Counted from the stretch's first letter, positions 17,733 through 26,632 are shown. The stretch is 41,250 nucleotides of DNA from an uncultured Candidatus Saccharibacteria bacterium (GCA_946527885.1 CAMMYO010000004.1:1-41250); one strand, 5' to 3'. Program-made: numbers and translations. The notes: generated from the sequence alone by a model not told the origin.

Positions 17733-18229
17733 CTTATGTAAATTGTCTAGGAAAAATTGACGATTTGTCTTTTCGTGGTTTCATTTTGCAACATATACCG
17801 AATACATCTCGTGCCGCCCAAAACTCAGCCCCATCTCAGATAAACATGCATACGTAATTATGCTTCATGATCGCCAGCCGCGCATAACCAAAACTGTCCA
17901 AAAAGCGCCGCGCCTTCGCATTTCGAACGTGAAGCGCAATGCTAGCCACTACTTTGGCAGAGTAAAAGCGCTCGTACGTGTGCCGGTTCGCACTATACGC
18001 TCTAGATATCCGTACGAAATACGCGCAATTCAGATTGCTCAGATGCGCGCTTCAGCTCTGCCGGCTAATATCCAAAATCTGCCGCGCCGCCTTACTAGAG
18101 AAATAAAAGTCATACATTATAAAAGAATAGAAAATTCCAACCAAAAACTAAATCATAAGCACAATTCTAGCAACAACACAATTCGCCAAAAAGACAAATC
18201 GTCAATTTTTGCTTTACTTTCTACATAAG
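17733..18229. mobile_element. MITE-like element A, TIRs CTTATGTA-N11-AAAAATTGACGATTTGTCTTTT
   Basis: 22-bp perfect inverted repeat 17752-17773 / 18189-18210 plus CTTATGTA / TACATAAG ends at the same distance. Confidence 0.7.
17836..18117 (-). pseudogene. GNAT-like ORF remnant with one in-frame TGA
   Basis: Minus-strand frame: MYDFYFSSKAARQILDISRQS*SAHLSNLNCAYFVRISRAYSANRHTYERFYSAKVVASIALHVRNAKARRFLDSFGYARLAIMKHNYVCMFI; TATAAT just upstream. Confidence 0.4.
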
Positions 18230-18386
18230 CAACAGAGAAAGAGTGCGAAACAAGCATTCCGCGCGCGATGCTAACACTTGCATTTTTGCGCAAAATGTGC
18301 TATAATCATTGAAGAATGTTATCAATTCTGTTGTTCGAGGCATATTTTTGGCGTACAACACATAAATTAAAGGGAAGAACAAGTTA

Positions 18387-19733
18387 ATGGAAGAAATCGA
18401 CATCAAAGATTTTCTTAATTATTTAAAGAAATTCGCCGTACCGGCAATTATTTTGGCGTCTCTTACGCTAATCGGAACGGTTATCTACGAAAGCTATTTT
18501 AAAACTAGTTTATACAAGAGCTACACTACCGTCGTGCTCGCGCAGAATGCTTCATCCGAAACTGGCACTACTACGCTTAACGATATCAATATCAACCAAA
18601 AGCTCATTGGTACTTATAGCGAGATTATTAAATCAAACACCATCCTAAACCAGGTGCGCGAAAGACTCGAACTCGATCAAAGCGCCGCCGAACTCGCCAA
18701 AAAGATCACCGTTACCGCCGTTGAAGACACGGAAATTATCAAAATCTCCGTCAATGACGAAGATAATGAGCTTGCTGCCAAAATCGCCAACGAAACCGCC
18801 GACGTCTTTACGAACGAAGTTCATAGCCGTTTTGGTCTCAATAACGCCACCGTCCTCGATACCGCAACACCAAGCTTGACTCCGAGCAACGATACTCGTC
18901 TTCGCGACTGCGCCGTCGCACTTCTTCTCTCGATTTTTGGCGTTATCGCCGTCGCTTTCATTATTTACTACTTCGACGACAGCGTAAAATATAGTGAAGA
19001 TCTTGAACAGCGCATCAAGATGCCAATCGCCGGTAAAGTTATCAAGAGCGAAATCAAGCAAAAACCTGGCCAAAGCGAAGTTTTGGTCGAAGCTTATCCA
19101 AAATCCGCCATCAGCGAAAGCATCAAGTCGCTCCGCACGAATCTACAATTTGCATCGGTCGACAACGGCTTCAAGACCCTTCTAATTACCAGCTCAACAC
19201 CAGGCGAAGGTAAAAGCTTTGTTGCTGCCAACCTTGCCGCATCGTTTGCCCAAACCGGCAAAAGGGTGCTTCTTGTTGATTGCGACTTGCGCAAAGGCCG
19301 CACACACAAAATGTTCTCCGTACCTAATACGCTCGGTCTGTCATACCTTTTGACCGAAACCGCCGATCAGTACAAGAAGTATGTTCAAAAGACTCAGATC
19401 AAGAATCTTAGCGTCATTACGCGCGGCGCATTCCCGCCAAACCCAAGCGAATTGCTCGCTTCGCAAAAGAACAAAGATCTTATCGAAGAGCTCAAAAAGC
19501 ATTACGATCTTATTATCTTCGATGGCGCACCATGCAATAGCGTAACCGACTCTGTCGTTATGTCTACCATTGTCGATCAAGTTCTCGTAGTCGCCCGCGA
19601 AGGCAAAACCCCACGCAGCGCGCTCGAATCTACCAAAGAGTCACTTGGCAAAATTAACGCTCCAGTTGCTGGCTTGGTTCTAAACGCCGTCAATAAGGGC
19701 GTCGCCAAGTACTACAGCTACTACGGTGAGTAA
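18387..19733 (+). CDS. fused Wzz chain-length determinant / bacterial tyrosine (BY) kinase
   Basis: Two TMs flanking a Wzz domain; LLITSSTPGEGKSFVAANLAASFAQTGKRVLLVDCDLRKGRTH; C-terminal Tyr cluster KYYSYYGE. Confidence 0.92.
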   Translation: MEEIDIKDFLNYLKKFAVPAIILASLTLIGTVIYESYFKTSLYKSYTTVVLAQNASSETGTTTLNDININQKLIGTYSEIIKSNTILNQVRERLELDQSAAELAKKITVTAVEDTEIIKISVNDEDNELAAKIANETADVFTNEVHSRFGLNNATVLDTATPSLTPSNDTRLRDCAVALLLSIFGVIAVAFIIYYFDDSVKYSEDLEQRIKMPIAGKVIKSEIKQKPGQSEVLVEAYPKSAISESIKSLRTNLQFASVDNGFKTLLITSSTPGEGKSFVAANLAASFAQTGKRVLLVDCDLRKGRTHKMFSVPNTLGLSYLLTETADQYKKYVQKTQIKNLSVITRGAFPPNPSELLASQKNKDLIEELKKHYDLIIFDGAPCNSVTDSVVMSTIVDQVLVVAREGKTPRSALESTKESLGKINAPVAGLVLNAVNKGVAKYYSYYGE

Positions 19734-19734
19734 A

Positions 19735-20442
19735 ATGATCGATTTACATTCACATATCCTGCCGGGGATTGATGATGGCGCCAAAACTTTTGACGACAGT
19801 CTCGAGATTTTGCGCGGTCTGGCTAGTCAGGGCATCACGGAAGTTGTTCTGACGCCACATTATGTTGTCGATACGAGCTATGTTAGTACGCGCAAGGCAA
19901 ATCAAAAAATCTTTGCCGAGTTACAAACCAAAATCAAACAAGCCAATATTCCAGTTCAAGTTTATCTAGCAAACGAAATCTACATCGATCGCGAGATCGA
20001 GAAACTCCTAAAGGCGGAGATTATTTCGCCAATTAACGACACAAAGAACATCTTGGTCGAGTTGCCAATGAGTGGCGAATTCCAAGATTACGAAGACATC
20101 TTGCTATCGCTCAAATATGCTGGCTGGAATGTGATTCTCGCACACCCAGAGCGCTACCATTCATTCCAGAAAAACTACAATTTGATTTTGTCGCTCGTTA
20201 ACCAAGGCATTCTTTTGCAATCTAATCTAGGCAGCATTATCGGTCAGTATGATAAGGAAGCCAAAAAGACCGTCAAGCACCTCGCAAAAGACAAGCTAAT
20301 TTATTGCTTTGGCACCGATATTCATCGCGTGCGCGACTTCTCAGAAATCGCTAAGGCGCAAAAGAAACTTCGCAAGTACTATTCCGAAGAAGAGCTCGAA
20401 GAAGTGCTAAATCGTAATCCACACAAAATCATTCACCCATAG
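19735..20442 (+). CDS. PHP-domain tyrosine-protein phosphatase (CpsB/YwqE type)
   Basis: MIDLHSHILPGIDDGAKTFDDSLEILRGLASQGITEVVLTPHY, NVILAHPERY, FGTDIHR. Confidence 0.9.
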   Translation: MIDLHSHILPGIDDGAKTFDDSLEILRGLASQGITEVVLTPHYVVDTSYVSTRKANQKIFAELQTKIKQANIPVQVYLANEIYIDREIEKLLKAEIISPINDTKNILVELPMSGEFQDYEDILLSLKYAGWNVILAHPERYHSFQKNYNLILSLVNQGILLQSNLGSIIGQYDKEAKKTVKHLAKDKLIYCFGTDIHRVRDFSEIAKAQKKLRKYYSEEELEEVLNRNPHKIIHP

Positions 20443-20476
20443 TCATAGCGCGCCATAAAATGTTAAAATTAAAGTA

Positions 20477-21178
20477 ATGTTTAAGACTTGGTGGCGCGAC
20501 TATAAATCCCTACTTGATACCGACCGACGCTGGATTGCGATTTGGTTGCTGACCTATTTTACATTTTTAATTTTGGACATCTTTTTTCCGGGTTTTCGCG
20601 GCTCCGCACTGTTGAAATATGCCGGGATTTTTTCGTGCATCGTTTACGCATATCAGCGCAGTCGCAAGGATGCCGCACTCATTTTGGCACTATTCCTGAC
20701 GTTTTTGGCCGACACCATACTCGTTTGGACAAATTGGGAAGTCTTCGGTGTTACAATTTTTAGTTTCGCGCAATTTATGCACATCTCGCGCCAAGCCGAC
20801 AAGCCGCCAAAGGCCATCCTAGGTTTTAGCATTGTTCTAATTCTTCTATATACTTTTGCCCGAATCGCCGGCTTCTCATCAATTTACGCCATCGGCATGA
20901 TTTACGCCACCGAGCTAATAATCAATGTCGGCCTGAGCGTGCAGCGATACAATAAGCACAAGCGCCAACTCAGCGCGCGCTGCGGTTTTTACGGTTTTCT
21001 TTGTTTTATCGCATGCGACACCTGTGTCGGTATCCGGCATCTGGCGCTAGACGGAGTTTTTACGCCAAAAGTGCTGGCGCTCGCGTCATTTTTGGTCTGG
21101 TTTTTTTACTTTCCGTCGCAAATCTTACTCGCCAACAGCTCGACCCTACCGTCAAAATTGCAAAATAAAACACGATAG
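20477..21178 (+). CDS. multi-TM membrane protein
   Basis: Repeated hydrophobic helices; TAAAAT 7 nt before ATG. Confidence 0.7.
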   Translation: MFKTWWRDYKSLLDTDRRWIAIWLLTYFTFLILDIFFPGFRGSALLKYAGIFSCIVYAYQRSRKDAALILALFLTFLADTILVWTNWEVFGVTIFSFAQFMHISRQADKPPKAILGFSIVLILLYTFARIAGFSSIYAIGMIYATELIINVGLSVQRYNKHKRQLSARCGFYGFLCFIACDTCVGIRHLALDGVFTPKVLALASFLVWFFYFPSQILLANSSTLPSKLQNKTR

Positions 21179-21192
21179 GTTACACTTTAGTT

Positions 21193-21696
21193 ATGAATGG
21201 GAAGTCAAAGCCTTACGCAATCTTAGTTTTCGGTGCGCCAATGAGCGGCAAAACCTATTTTTCGGAACAATTTAGCGAAAAATTCAACGCTCCTTACCTA
21301 AATCTTTCAGAACTTAACGAGCAATATCACGTCAGTCGCAAAGTTGGCTTAATTTTGATTTCCCAAATCGCAAAATGCAAGCAAACTCTTATCATCGAAG
21401 GCGCTATCGATACCGAAAAACAGCGCAACGAGGTCCGCGACCTGCTTTCTAAAGCCGGCTACACACCTGTCCTTATCTGGATTCAGACCGATTTGAATGC
21501 TATCAAGCAGCGCATGCGCCGAAAATACAAGACGCTCGAGGAGGCAAAAACTGCGCTCGCCGAATCTTATCAAAAAATCGAAGCGCCAGCCGAGCACGAA
21601 AATCCGCTCGTTATTTCGGGCAAACACATGTTCCAGACGCAATGCAAGAACGTGTTGCTCGGCCTCTCCGAACGCAAAATCGCTACTAAAAAATGA
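21193..21696 (+). CDS. P-loop kinase/AAA-type ATPase
   Basis: AILVFGAPMSGKTYFSEQFSEKF Walker A. Confidence 0.75.
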   Translation: MNGKSKPYAILVFGAPMSGKTYFSEQFSEKFNAPYLNLSELNEQYHVSRKVGLILISQIAKCKQTLIIEGAIDTEKQRNEVRDLLSKAGYTPVLIWIQTDLNAIKQRMRRKYKTLEEAKTALAESYQKIEAPAEHENPLVISGKHMFQTQCKNVLLGLSERKIATKK

Positions 21697-22238
21697 CCTT
21701 CAACGATCCAGAATTTGGCGAAGTAGTTGTTCGCCATAATGCCTGGGTGCGTGGCTATAAGATTTCCGTCGCAACTTCCGGCCATCTTACGATTACAGTT
21801 CCGCCAGGGATTGGCGTGTTTTTGGCGAAAAGATTTATCAATGCCTCACGAGAAGATATTCGCAATAAACTCGATATTAAGAACCCGTCCACGCAGCGCG
21901 CCCGCGATGCGCAGAAGAAGCTTTTGACGAAAAAAGCTCGCGAGTATCTACCGTATCGTCTCGAATTCTGGGCGCAAAAATTCGGCTATCAATACAGCGG
22001 CGTGCGCCTCTCGCATGCCAACACGCGTTGGGGTAGCCGCAGCTCAACTGGCACGATTTCGCTAAATATCGGGCTCATGAAGGTCCCTGAGCCGCTTCGC
22101 GATTATGTAATTTTACATGAACTTGCCCATATTAATCATATGGACCATTCAGCGGAATTCTGGGCCGAGGTCGGTTCGCACGACCCGAATTACAAGCGTC
22201 ACCGCGCCCAGCTAAAACAATTCTCGCCTGGCGTCTAA
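21693..22238 (+). CDS. YgjP-like/DUF45 M48-type metallopeptidase
   Basis: NTRWGSRSSTGTISLNIGLMKVPEPLRDYVILHELAHINHMDHSAEFW. Confidence 0.9.
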   Translation: MTFNDPEFGEVVVRHNAWVRGYKISVATSGHLTITVPPGIGVFLAKRFINASREDIRNKLDIKNPSTQRARDAQKKLLTKKAREYLPYRLEFWAQKFGYQYSGVRLSHANTRWGSRSSTGTISLNIGLMKVPEPLRDYVILHELAHINHMDHSAEFWAEVGSHDPNYKRHRAQLKQFSPGV

Positions 22239-22297
22239 CTCGCCAAGCCCCTAACAATAATCGATCGCTATTCATGCGCCCAAATTCGCAATTTTTG

Positions 22298-22494
22298 TTT
22301 ACGTAAACTAAAAATTTACACCACTACGCAATAACGGCGCTCGTGCGGTAAACTATTAATTTACGCTTCTTAGTGGGGGCTGCATCAGTAAACTAATTCT
22401 TTACCCACATAAGCCTAAAAATAGTCCGTAAATTATTAGTTTACGCCAAAAACAGAGATAGAAATTTAGGACGTAAAGCAATTCTTTACGTAAA
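22298..22494. repeat. mirror-symmetric array of five GTAAA-N7-TTTAC inverted repeats plus two outer half-sites
   Basis: Sites at 22303-22319, 22348-22364, 22388-22404, 22428-22444, 22473-22489; outer TTTAC 22298-22302 and GTAAA 22490-22494. Confidence 0.92.
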
Positions 22495-22517
22495 ACAAAA
22501 AAGCACGAAAATAGAAG

Positions 22518-22892
22518 TTAAAACTCGAGCTTCAAACTGACCGTAGTATCATAACCGTAGCGCGCCTTCGCCTCATAACCAGCCTTTTTCAAAGCCTCTT
22601 TTTCACTAGAAAGCAAAGTCTTTCCGCTATTTTTTATTGTCAAAATAACTTCACTAGCCGTCATCGACTCGGAAACGATAATATGATCCCCATCGCCGCA
22701 ACTCTGCAAACAGCGCTGAACCTGCGACTCGAAAAACCTATAAACCTTATCTAAATCCTTCTCGGCGATCCGCAAGGAAAGATGCGGAATATCCATTCCA
22801 ATCGAAATTCCGCGCTGCTCGCAAATACTAATCAGTTCCTGATAAAGTGAACTTACAATTTCGCCAATCGTTTTCGAGCCGTCGTCGCTCAT
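22518..22892 (-). CDS. small protein resembling a stand-alone HATPase_c (histidine-kinase ATPase-like) domain
   Basis: DLDKVYRFFESQVQRCLQSCGDGDHIIVSESMTASEVILTIKNSGKTL; start overlaps the GH97 stop by 4 bp. Confidence 0.5.
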   Translation of the reverse strand: MSDDGSKTIGEIVSSLYQELISICEQRGISIGMDIPHLSLRIAEKDLDKVYRFFESQVQRCLQSCGDGDHIIVSESMTASEVILTIKNSGKTLLSSEKEALKKAGYEAKARYGYDTTVSLKLEF

Positions 22893-24859
22893 GCCTTAAC
22901 AATCTCCATCGCAAAGCCGCCGCCTGGCGCCATATAAATCTCGACACGATCACCACGACGAAAAATCTTCTCCTCGATCACATAAGCCAATTGATTGTCG
23001 CGATAATGCGCATCTTCCGCATCGCGATATACTTTCGCACGATAGTTTACGCCTTCTTCCAAGAAATCGAGATACAACTCAACGCGGCGCCCCTCTTCAT
23101 TCGTCACGCCGCCAATATACCAATTTGGCGATTTCCATGCCTGGCGCGCAACTACATAACTCTTGCCAATCTCGCCAAACAGCGGCACCGTCTTTTCCCA
23201 AGACAAAGGCACATTCTTAATAAATTCAAACAAATCCGGATAATTCTCCTTATAGAAGCGCGGGCGATCCGCCGCCATCTGCATCGAAGAATAAATCGTC
23301 ACATAATACGCAACCTGGCGCGCAATCGTCGTAGCAATACGCTTCGTATAATTGCAAACATCAAAGATACCGCTCGTATAATCCATACCGCCAGCCAACA
23401 AACGCGTATACGGCAAGAAGCAAGCATGCGACGGCACCAAAGCACCACCTTCATATTCCTGACCGCGAGCACCTTCGCGCGTCATCAAATTCGGCCAAGT
23501 ACGCTCAATGCCTGTACTCTTAATCGGCTCGTGCACATCCAGCATAATATGATATTTCGCCGCCAACTCGAGCGCGCGCTGATAATGCAAAACACCCAAC
23601 TGCGAATGATGGAACTCGCGGTTACCATTAATAACCATGCGCGAACCAGCGTAACCGGACTTAATATAATGCACGCCATAGGATTGCAAATATTTATATG
23701 CATCTTCCATCTGCGAAACATAATTATCCACAAAACCAACCGTCTCATGGTGACCAATCAATTCAACACCATTTTCGCGGCAATAATCCGTGACTTCTTT
23801 AATATCGAAATCCGGCGTCGATACCATAAACTTATTGTTTACGCCATTCTGAAGCCAATCGCCTTCCCAACCGTCATTCCAGCCTTCAATCAAAAGACCG
23901 CGCAAACCGAGATCGCGACAATAATCGATATATTCCTTCGCGTGCTCGGTAGTCGCGCCATGACGATCACCAGGCGCCCAAGTCCATTCGCCGACAAACA
24001 TTGCCCACCAAATACCAAGGAATTTAATCGGTTTCACCCAGCTAAAGTCACCGCGCGGCGGCTCGTTCAAATTCAACATCATGCGGCTTGTCGTCAAATC
24101 AAGCGCGTCATTCTCAATAATCATCATGCGCCACGGCGTCGAGAAAGGCAGGGAAACATGCGCCCGCGTACCATCCGACAATGGCGTAATATCAGTCGAC
24201 AAAGCCACACGCTTATTCAACTTTACGGTCATCGAGCCATAGTTATAAAGCGCCGCCTCGTGCACCGCTACGTAGTGGCCAGCCGTCGTCAAAATCGTCA
24301 GCGGCGTATGTACTGATTCACGCAATTCATGCACGCGATGCTCATGATAATCATATTCGTAACGATCTGGCTGATAGGCAGGAATACTCCAAGAGCGCGA
24401 ATTTGTATCAAATGAAAACTCGGTCAACTCGTCCGTAATCGTAATTTTTTCCATCTCTGGCTGTGCCGGAATCTCGTAGCGGAACGCAACACCATCATCA
24501 TAGGCACGAAAGCGCAAAGTCAACAAGCGCGCCGGCTTTACTACCTCTTCGAGATAAATCGTCGTCTCATTGTAATTATTCCGAATAACACGCTCTTCGC
24601 CCCAATATGCTTCCCAAGTATTATCTACATGGCGATTATAAGCGCGAACCACGCACAAACCTTCACCAAGCGGCGCCAAATCCTGCAACTCGATGCCTAA
24701 CTTCGAGCGGCGAACAACAACTTTCTCGTCTTTACTGACGGCATAAAAAATCCGCCCATGATCCAAAATAAAAGATAAGGTTATACGGCCATTCGGCGAC
24801 TTGACTTCATAAATGGCATCCGTTTTTTGCTTTTTAAAAAGCCCACCCCAAAAACTCAC
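22889..24859 (-). CDS. GH97-family glycosidase (alpha-glucosidase/galactosidase-like), probable GTG start
   Basis: LRGLLIEGWNDGWEGDWLQNGVNNKFMVSTPDFDIKEVTDYCRENGVELIGHHET...YHIMLDVHEPIKSTGIERTWPNLMTREGARGQEYE. Confidence 0.88.
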   Translation of the reverse strand: MSFWGGLFKKQKTDAIYEVKSPNGRITLSFILDHGRIFYAVSKDEKVVVRRSKLGIELQDLAPLGEGLCVVRAYNRHVDNTWEAYWGEERVIRNNYNETTIYLEEVVKPARLLTLRFRAYDDGVAFRYEIPAQPEMEKITITDELTEFSFDTNSRSWSIPAYQPDRYEYDYHEHRVHELRESVHTPLTILTTAGHYVAVHEAALYNYGSMTVKLNKRVALSTDITPLSDGTRAHVSLPFSTPWRMMIIENDALDLTTSRMMLNLNEPPRGDFSWVKPIKFLGIWWAMFVGEWTWAPGDRHGATTEHAKEYIDYCRDLGLRGLLIEGWNDGWEGDWLQNGVNNKFMVSTPDFDIKEVTDYCRENGVELIGHHETVGFVDNYVSQMEDAYKYLQSYGVHYIKSGYAGSRMVINGNREFHHSQLGVLHYQRALELAAKYHIMLDVHEPIKSTGIERTWPNLMTREGARGQEYEGGALVPSHACFLPYTRLLAGGMDYTSGIFDVCNYTKRIATTIARQVAYYVTIYSSMQMAADRPRFYKENYPDLFEFIKNVPLSWEKTVPLFGEIGKSYVVARQAWKSPNWYIGGVTNEEGRRVELYLDFLEEGVNYRAKVYRDAEDAHYRDNQLAYVIEEKIFRRGDRVEIYMAPGGGFAMEIVKA

Positions 24860-24915
24860 AATATATACCCTTTTACCATAAGAATATTGTAACACGCCGT
24901 GATATAATACTGCTA

Positions 24916-25827
24916 ATGTTTTGGCTCATATTATGTATCGTCGTTGCAGTCGCCTATGCCATTAGCGCAATCCTAGACAATTATCTCATCGACGTATTCT
25001 ACAAAAACAAACACGCCGAAGCGATCAAGGCCATTAACGCGCCATTCTATATCGTGCTTGGCTTGGTCGTGATTGCTATTTTTGGATCAAAAATTGATTC
25101 GCCAAATTCGGCTATCATCGCCGCTATTTCAGGCGTCGTTGTGTCACTCGCCAGCATCCCATACATTCGCGCGCTAAAAACCGAAGAGGCTACCACTACC
25201 GCCATCTTTTACCAAATGCAGCCAATCATCTTTCTGCTAATCGACATCACCTTGTTGCAAAAAACACTCTCAGGCAACGATTTGCTCGGTTTCATCGTCA
25301 CACTTTCTGCGCCGATCGTCGTGATTCTTTCGGCGCGCAGCAAAAAAGGGCGCAAAGTCGAGCTATCATCAGCATTACTACTAATCGCATACAATGTCCT
25401 AGCCGTGGCAGCCACATCGACCTATGCCTATCTCGGCAAATCAAACGACACTTTCTCGATCTATGGTTTCTACATTCTCGGCCGAGGTCTTAGCGACTTA
25501 TGTCTTACGCGTGTTATTCCAAGCTGGCGCAAACGCGACAAATTTGTTCGCAAATATTACGGCATGCGCCTAATCCTAATCGAGGGCGCCAACCTACTCA
25601 TTTACAGCGCCGCCGATTTTACTTTGCGCTACGTCTATACGGTTGCACCAACATCACTATCATCAGTCGTTACAAATGCCGCGGAATTAATCTTTACCTT
25701 CCTGCTCGGTATCATCCTGACCATTTTCTGGCCGAAACTCGGCCGCGAAAAGCTCAACCGCCGCAGCATCATCGCGCACGGGATCGCCGTCATATTGGCA
25801 GTTATTGGCATAATTGTCTTAAATTAA
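24916..25827 (+). CDS. EamA/DMT-family transporter
   Basis: ~10 TM helices in two halves; IRALKTEEATTTAIFYQMQPI. Confidence 0.8.
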   Translation: MFWLILCIVVAVAYAISAILDNYLIDVFYKNKHAEAIKAINAPFYIVLGLVVIAIFGSKIDSPNSAIIAAISGVVVSLASIPYIRALKTEEATTTAIFYQMQPIIFLLIDITLLQKTLSGNDLLGFIVTLSAPIVVILSARSKKGRKVELSSALLLIAYNVLAVAATSTYAYLGKSNDTFSIYGFYILGRGLSDLCLTRVIPSWRKRDKFVRKYYGMRLILIEGANLLIYSAADFTLRYVYTVAPTSLSSVVTNAAELIFTFLLGIILTIFWPKLGREKLNRRSIIAHGIAVILAVIGIIVLN

Positions 25828-25841
25828 TGTAAAATAAAATT

Positions 25842-26366
25842 ATGAACAATCTAGAACCACTCATTGGCGCATTGCTCGTAGCGGCGGTCCTTTTCTTCGG
25901 CTACCGTATCAAGCGCATCGCGCTAGCAATACTAGCATTTGTCATTGGCTATTCGATTGCCGGACAGTACCTTACGCAATATGTAGAGGGCGCATTCTTG
26001 CAAACACTATTGCCGCTCGCAATCGGTCTCTTGCTCGCACTTCTGAGCGCAAGCATTGAGAATCTAGCCATCTTTGCAGTCGGCGCTTTCACCGGCTATG
26101 GCGTAGCGGGAGCCTACCTAGATCAAAATACCTGGGCCGGCATCGGTATTAGCATCGCAATCGCGGTCATCATTGGCACGATCTGCGTCGCAATCAAAAA
26201 GCCAGCCATCATTGTCCTTACTGCCGTCGCATCAGCACACGTCATCGCGACCGCTATCATTACGATGGCTTCGCTCGACACGCATCCATACTACTTAATC
26301 ATCGTAGCCGTACTAGCAACCATCGGTGCGCTCTTCCAGTTCAAAAACACTAAAGGCCTAGCCTAA
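25842..26366 (+). CDS. multi-TM membrane protein (DUF4203-like)
   Basis: Glycine/alanine-rich TM helices; TAAAAT 6 nt before ATG. Confidence 0.65.
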   Translation: MNNLEPLIGALLVAAVLFFGYRIKRIALAILAFVIGYSIAGQYLTQYVEGAFLQTLLPLAIGLLLALLSASIENLAIFAVGAFTGYGVAGAYLDQNTWAGIGISIAIAVIIGTICVAIKKPAIIVLTAVASAHVIATAIITMASLDTHPYYLIIVAVLATIGALFQFKNTKGLA

Positions 26367-26429
26367 AGCATTACTCAAAATACCGTCACCGCCAGCGCGC
26401 CTGGCGGTATTTTCATCTCATTTCTCAAA

Positions 26430-26585
26430 CGTATGTAGTTTGTCAAACAAAAATTGACGTTTTGTCTATTTTGGAAAATATGTCACAATAGTCCACAGAG
26501 CCACATCGCAATATCTCAACGTCACGCTACAACACATTCTCACAGAAAGGAAAATCGTCAATTTTATCACGACATTCTGCATAAG
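26430..26585. mobile_element. MITE-like element B (156 bp), same TIR family as element A
   Basis: Left CGTATGTAGTTTGTCAAACAAAAATTGACGTTTTGTCT; right (rc) CTTATGCAGAATGTCGTGATAAAATTGACGATTTTCC. Confidence 0.6.
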
Positions 26586-26632
26586 CCGCGGAAAAGCGGC
26601 ACAAAAATAAGCCGCAATGACGGCTTATTTAT

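Noticed and set aside
17836-18117. UGA recoding (as in Gracilibacteria/Absconditabacteria) to explain the in-frame TGA
   Set aside because: All housekeeping genes here read cleanly with TGA as stop and none contains internal TGA; a pseudogene is the simpler explanation
17860-18228. 122-aa + strand ORF inside element A
   Set aside because: Starts within the element, runs into the right TIR, low-complexity Arg/Asn-rich translation; the minus strand gives a more protein-like GNAT-type frame
22303-22489. CRISPR array interpretation of the regularly spaced GTAAA-N7-TTTAC repeats
   Set aside because: The conserved part is only 5+5 bp per repeat, gaps are 23/28 nt in a mirror pattern, and no cas genes are nearby; protein-binding-site array fits better
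22847-24316. 489-aa + strand ORF in the ORF track
   Set aside because: Shadow ORF antisense to the well-supported GH97 gene; Arg/His/Ile-rich composition with no recognisable motif
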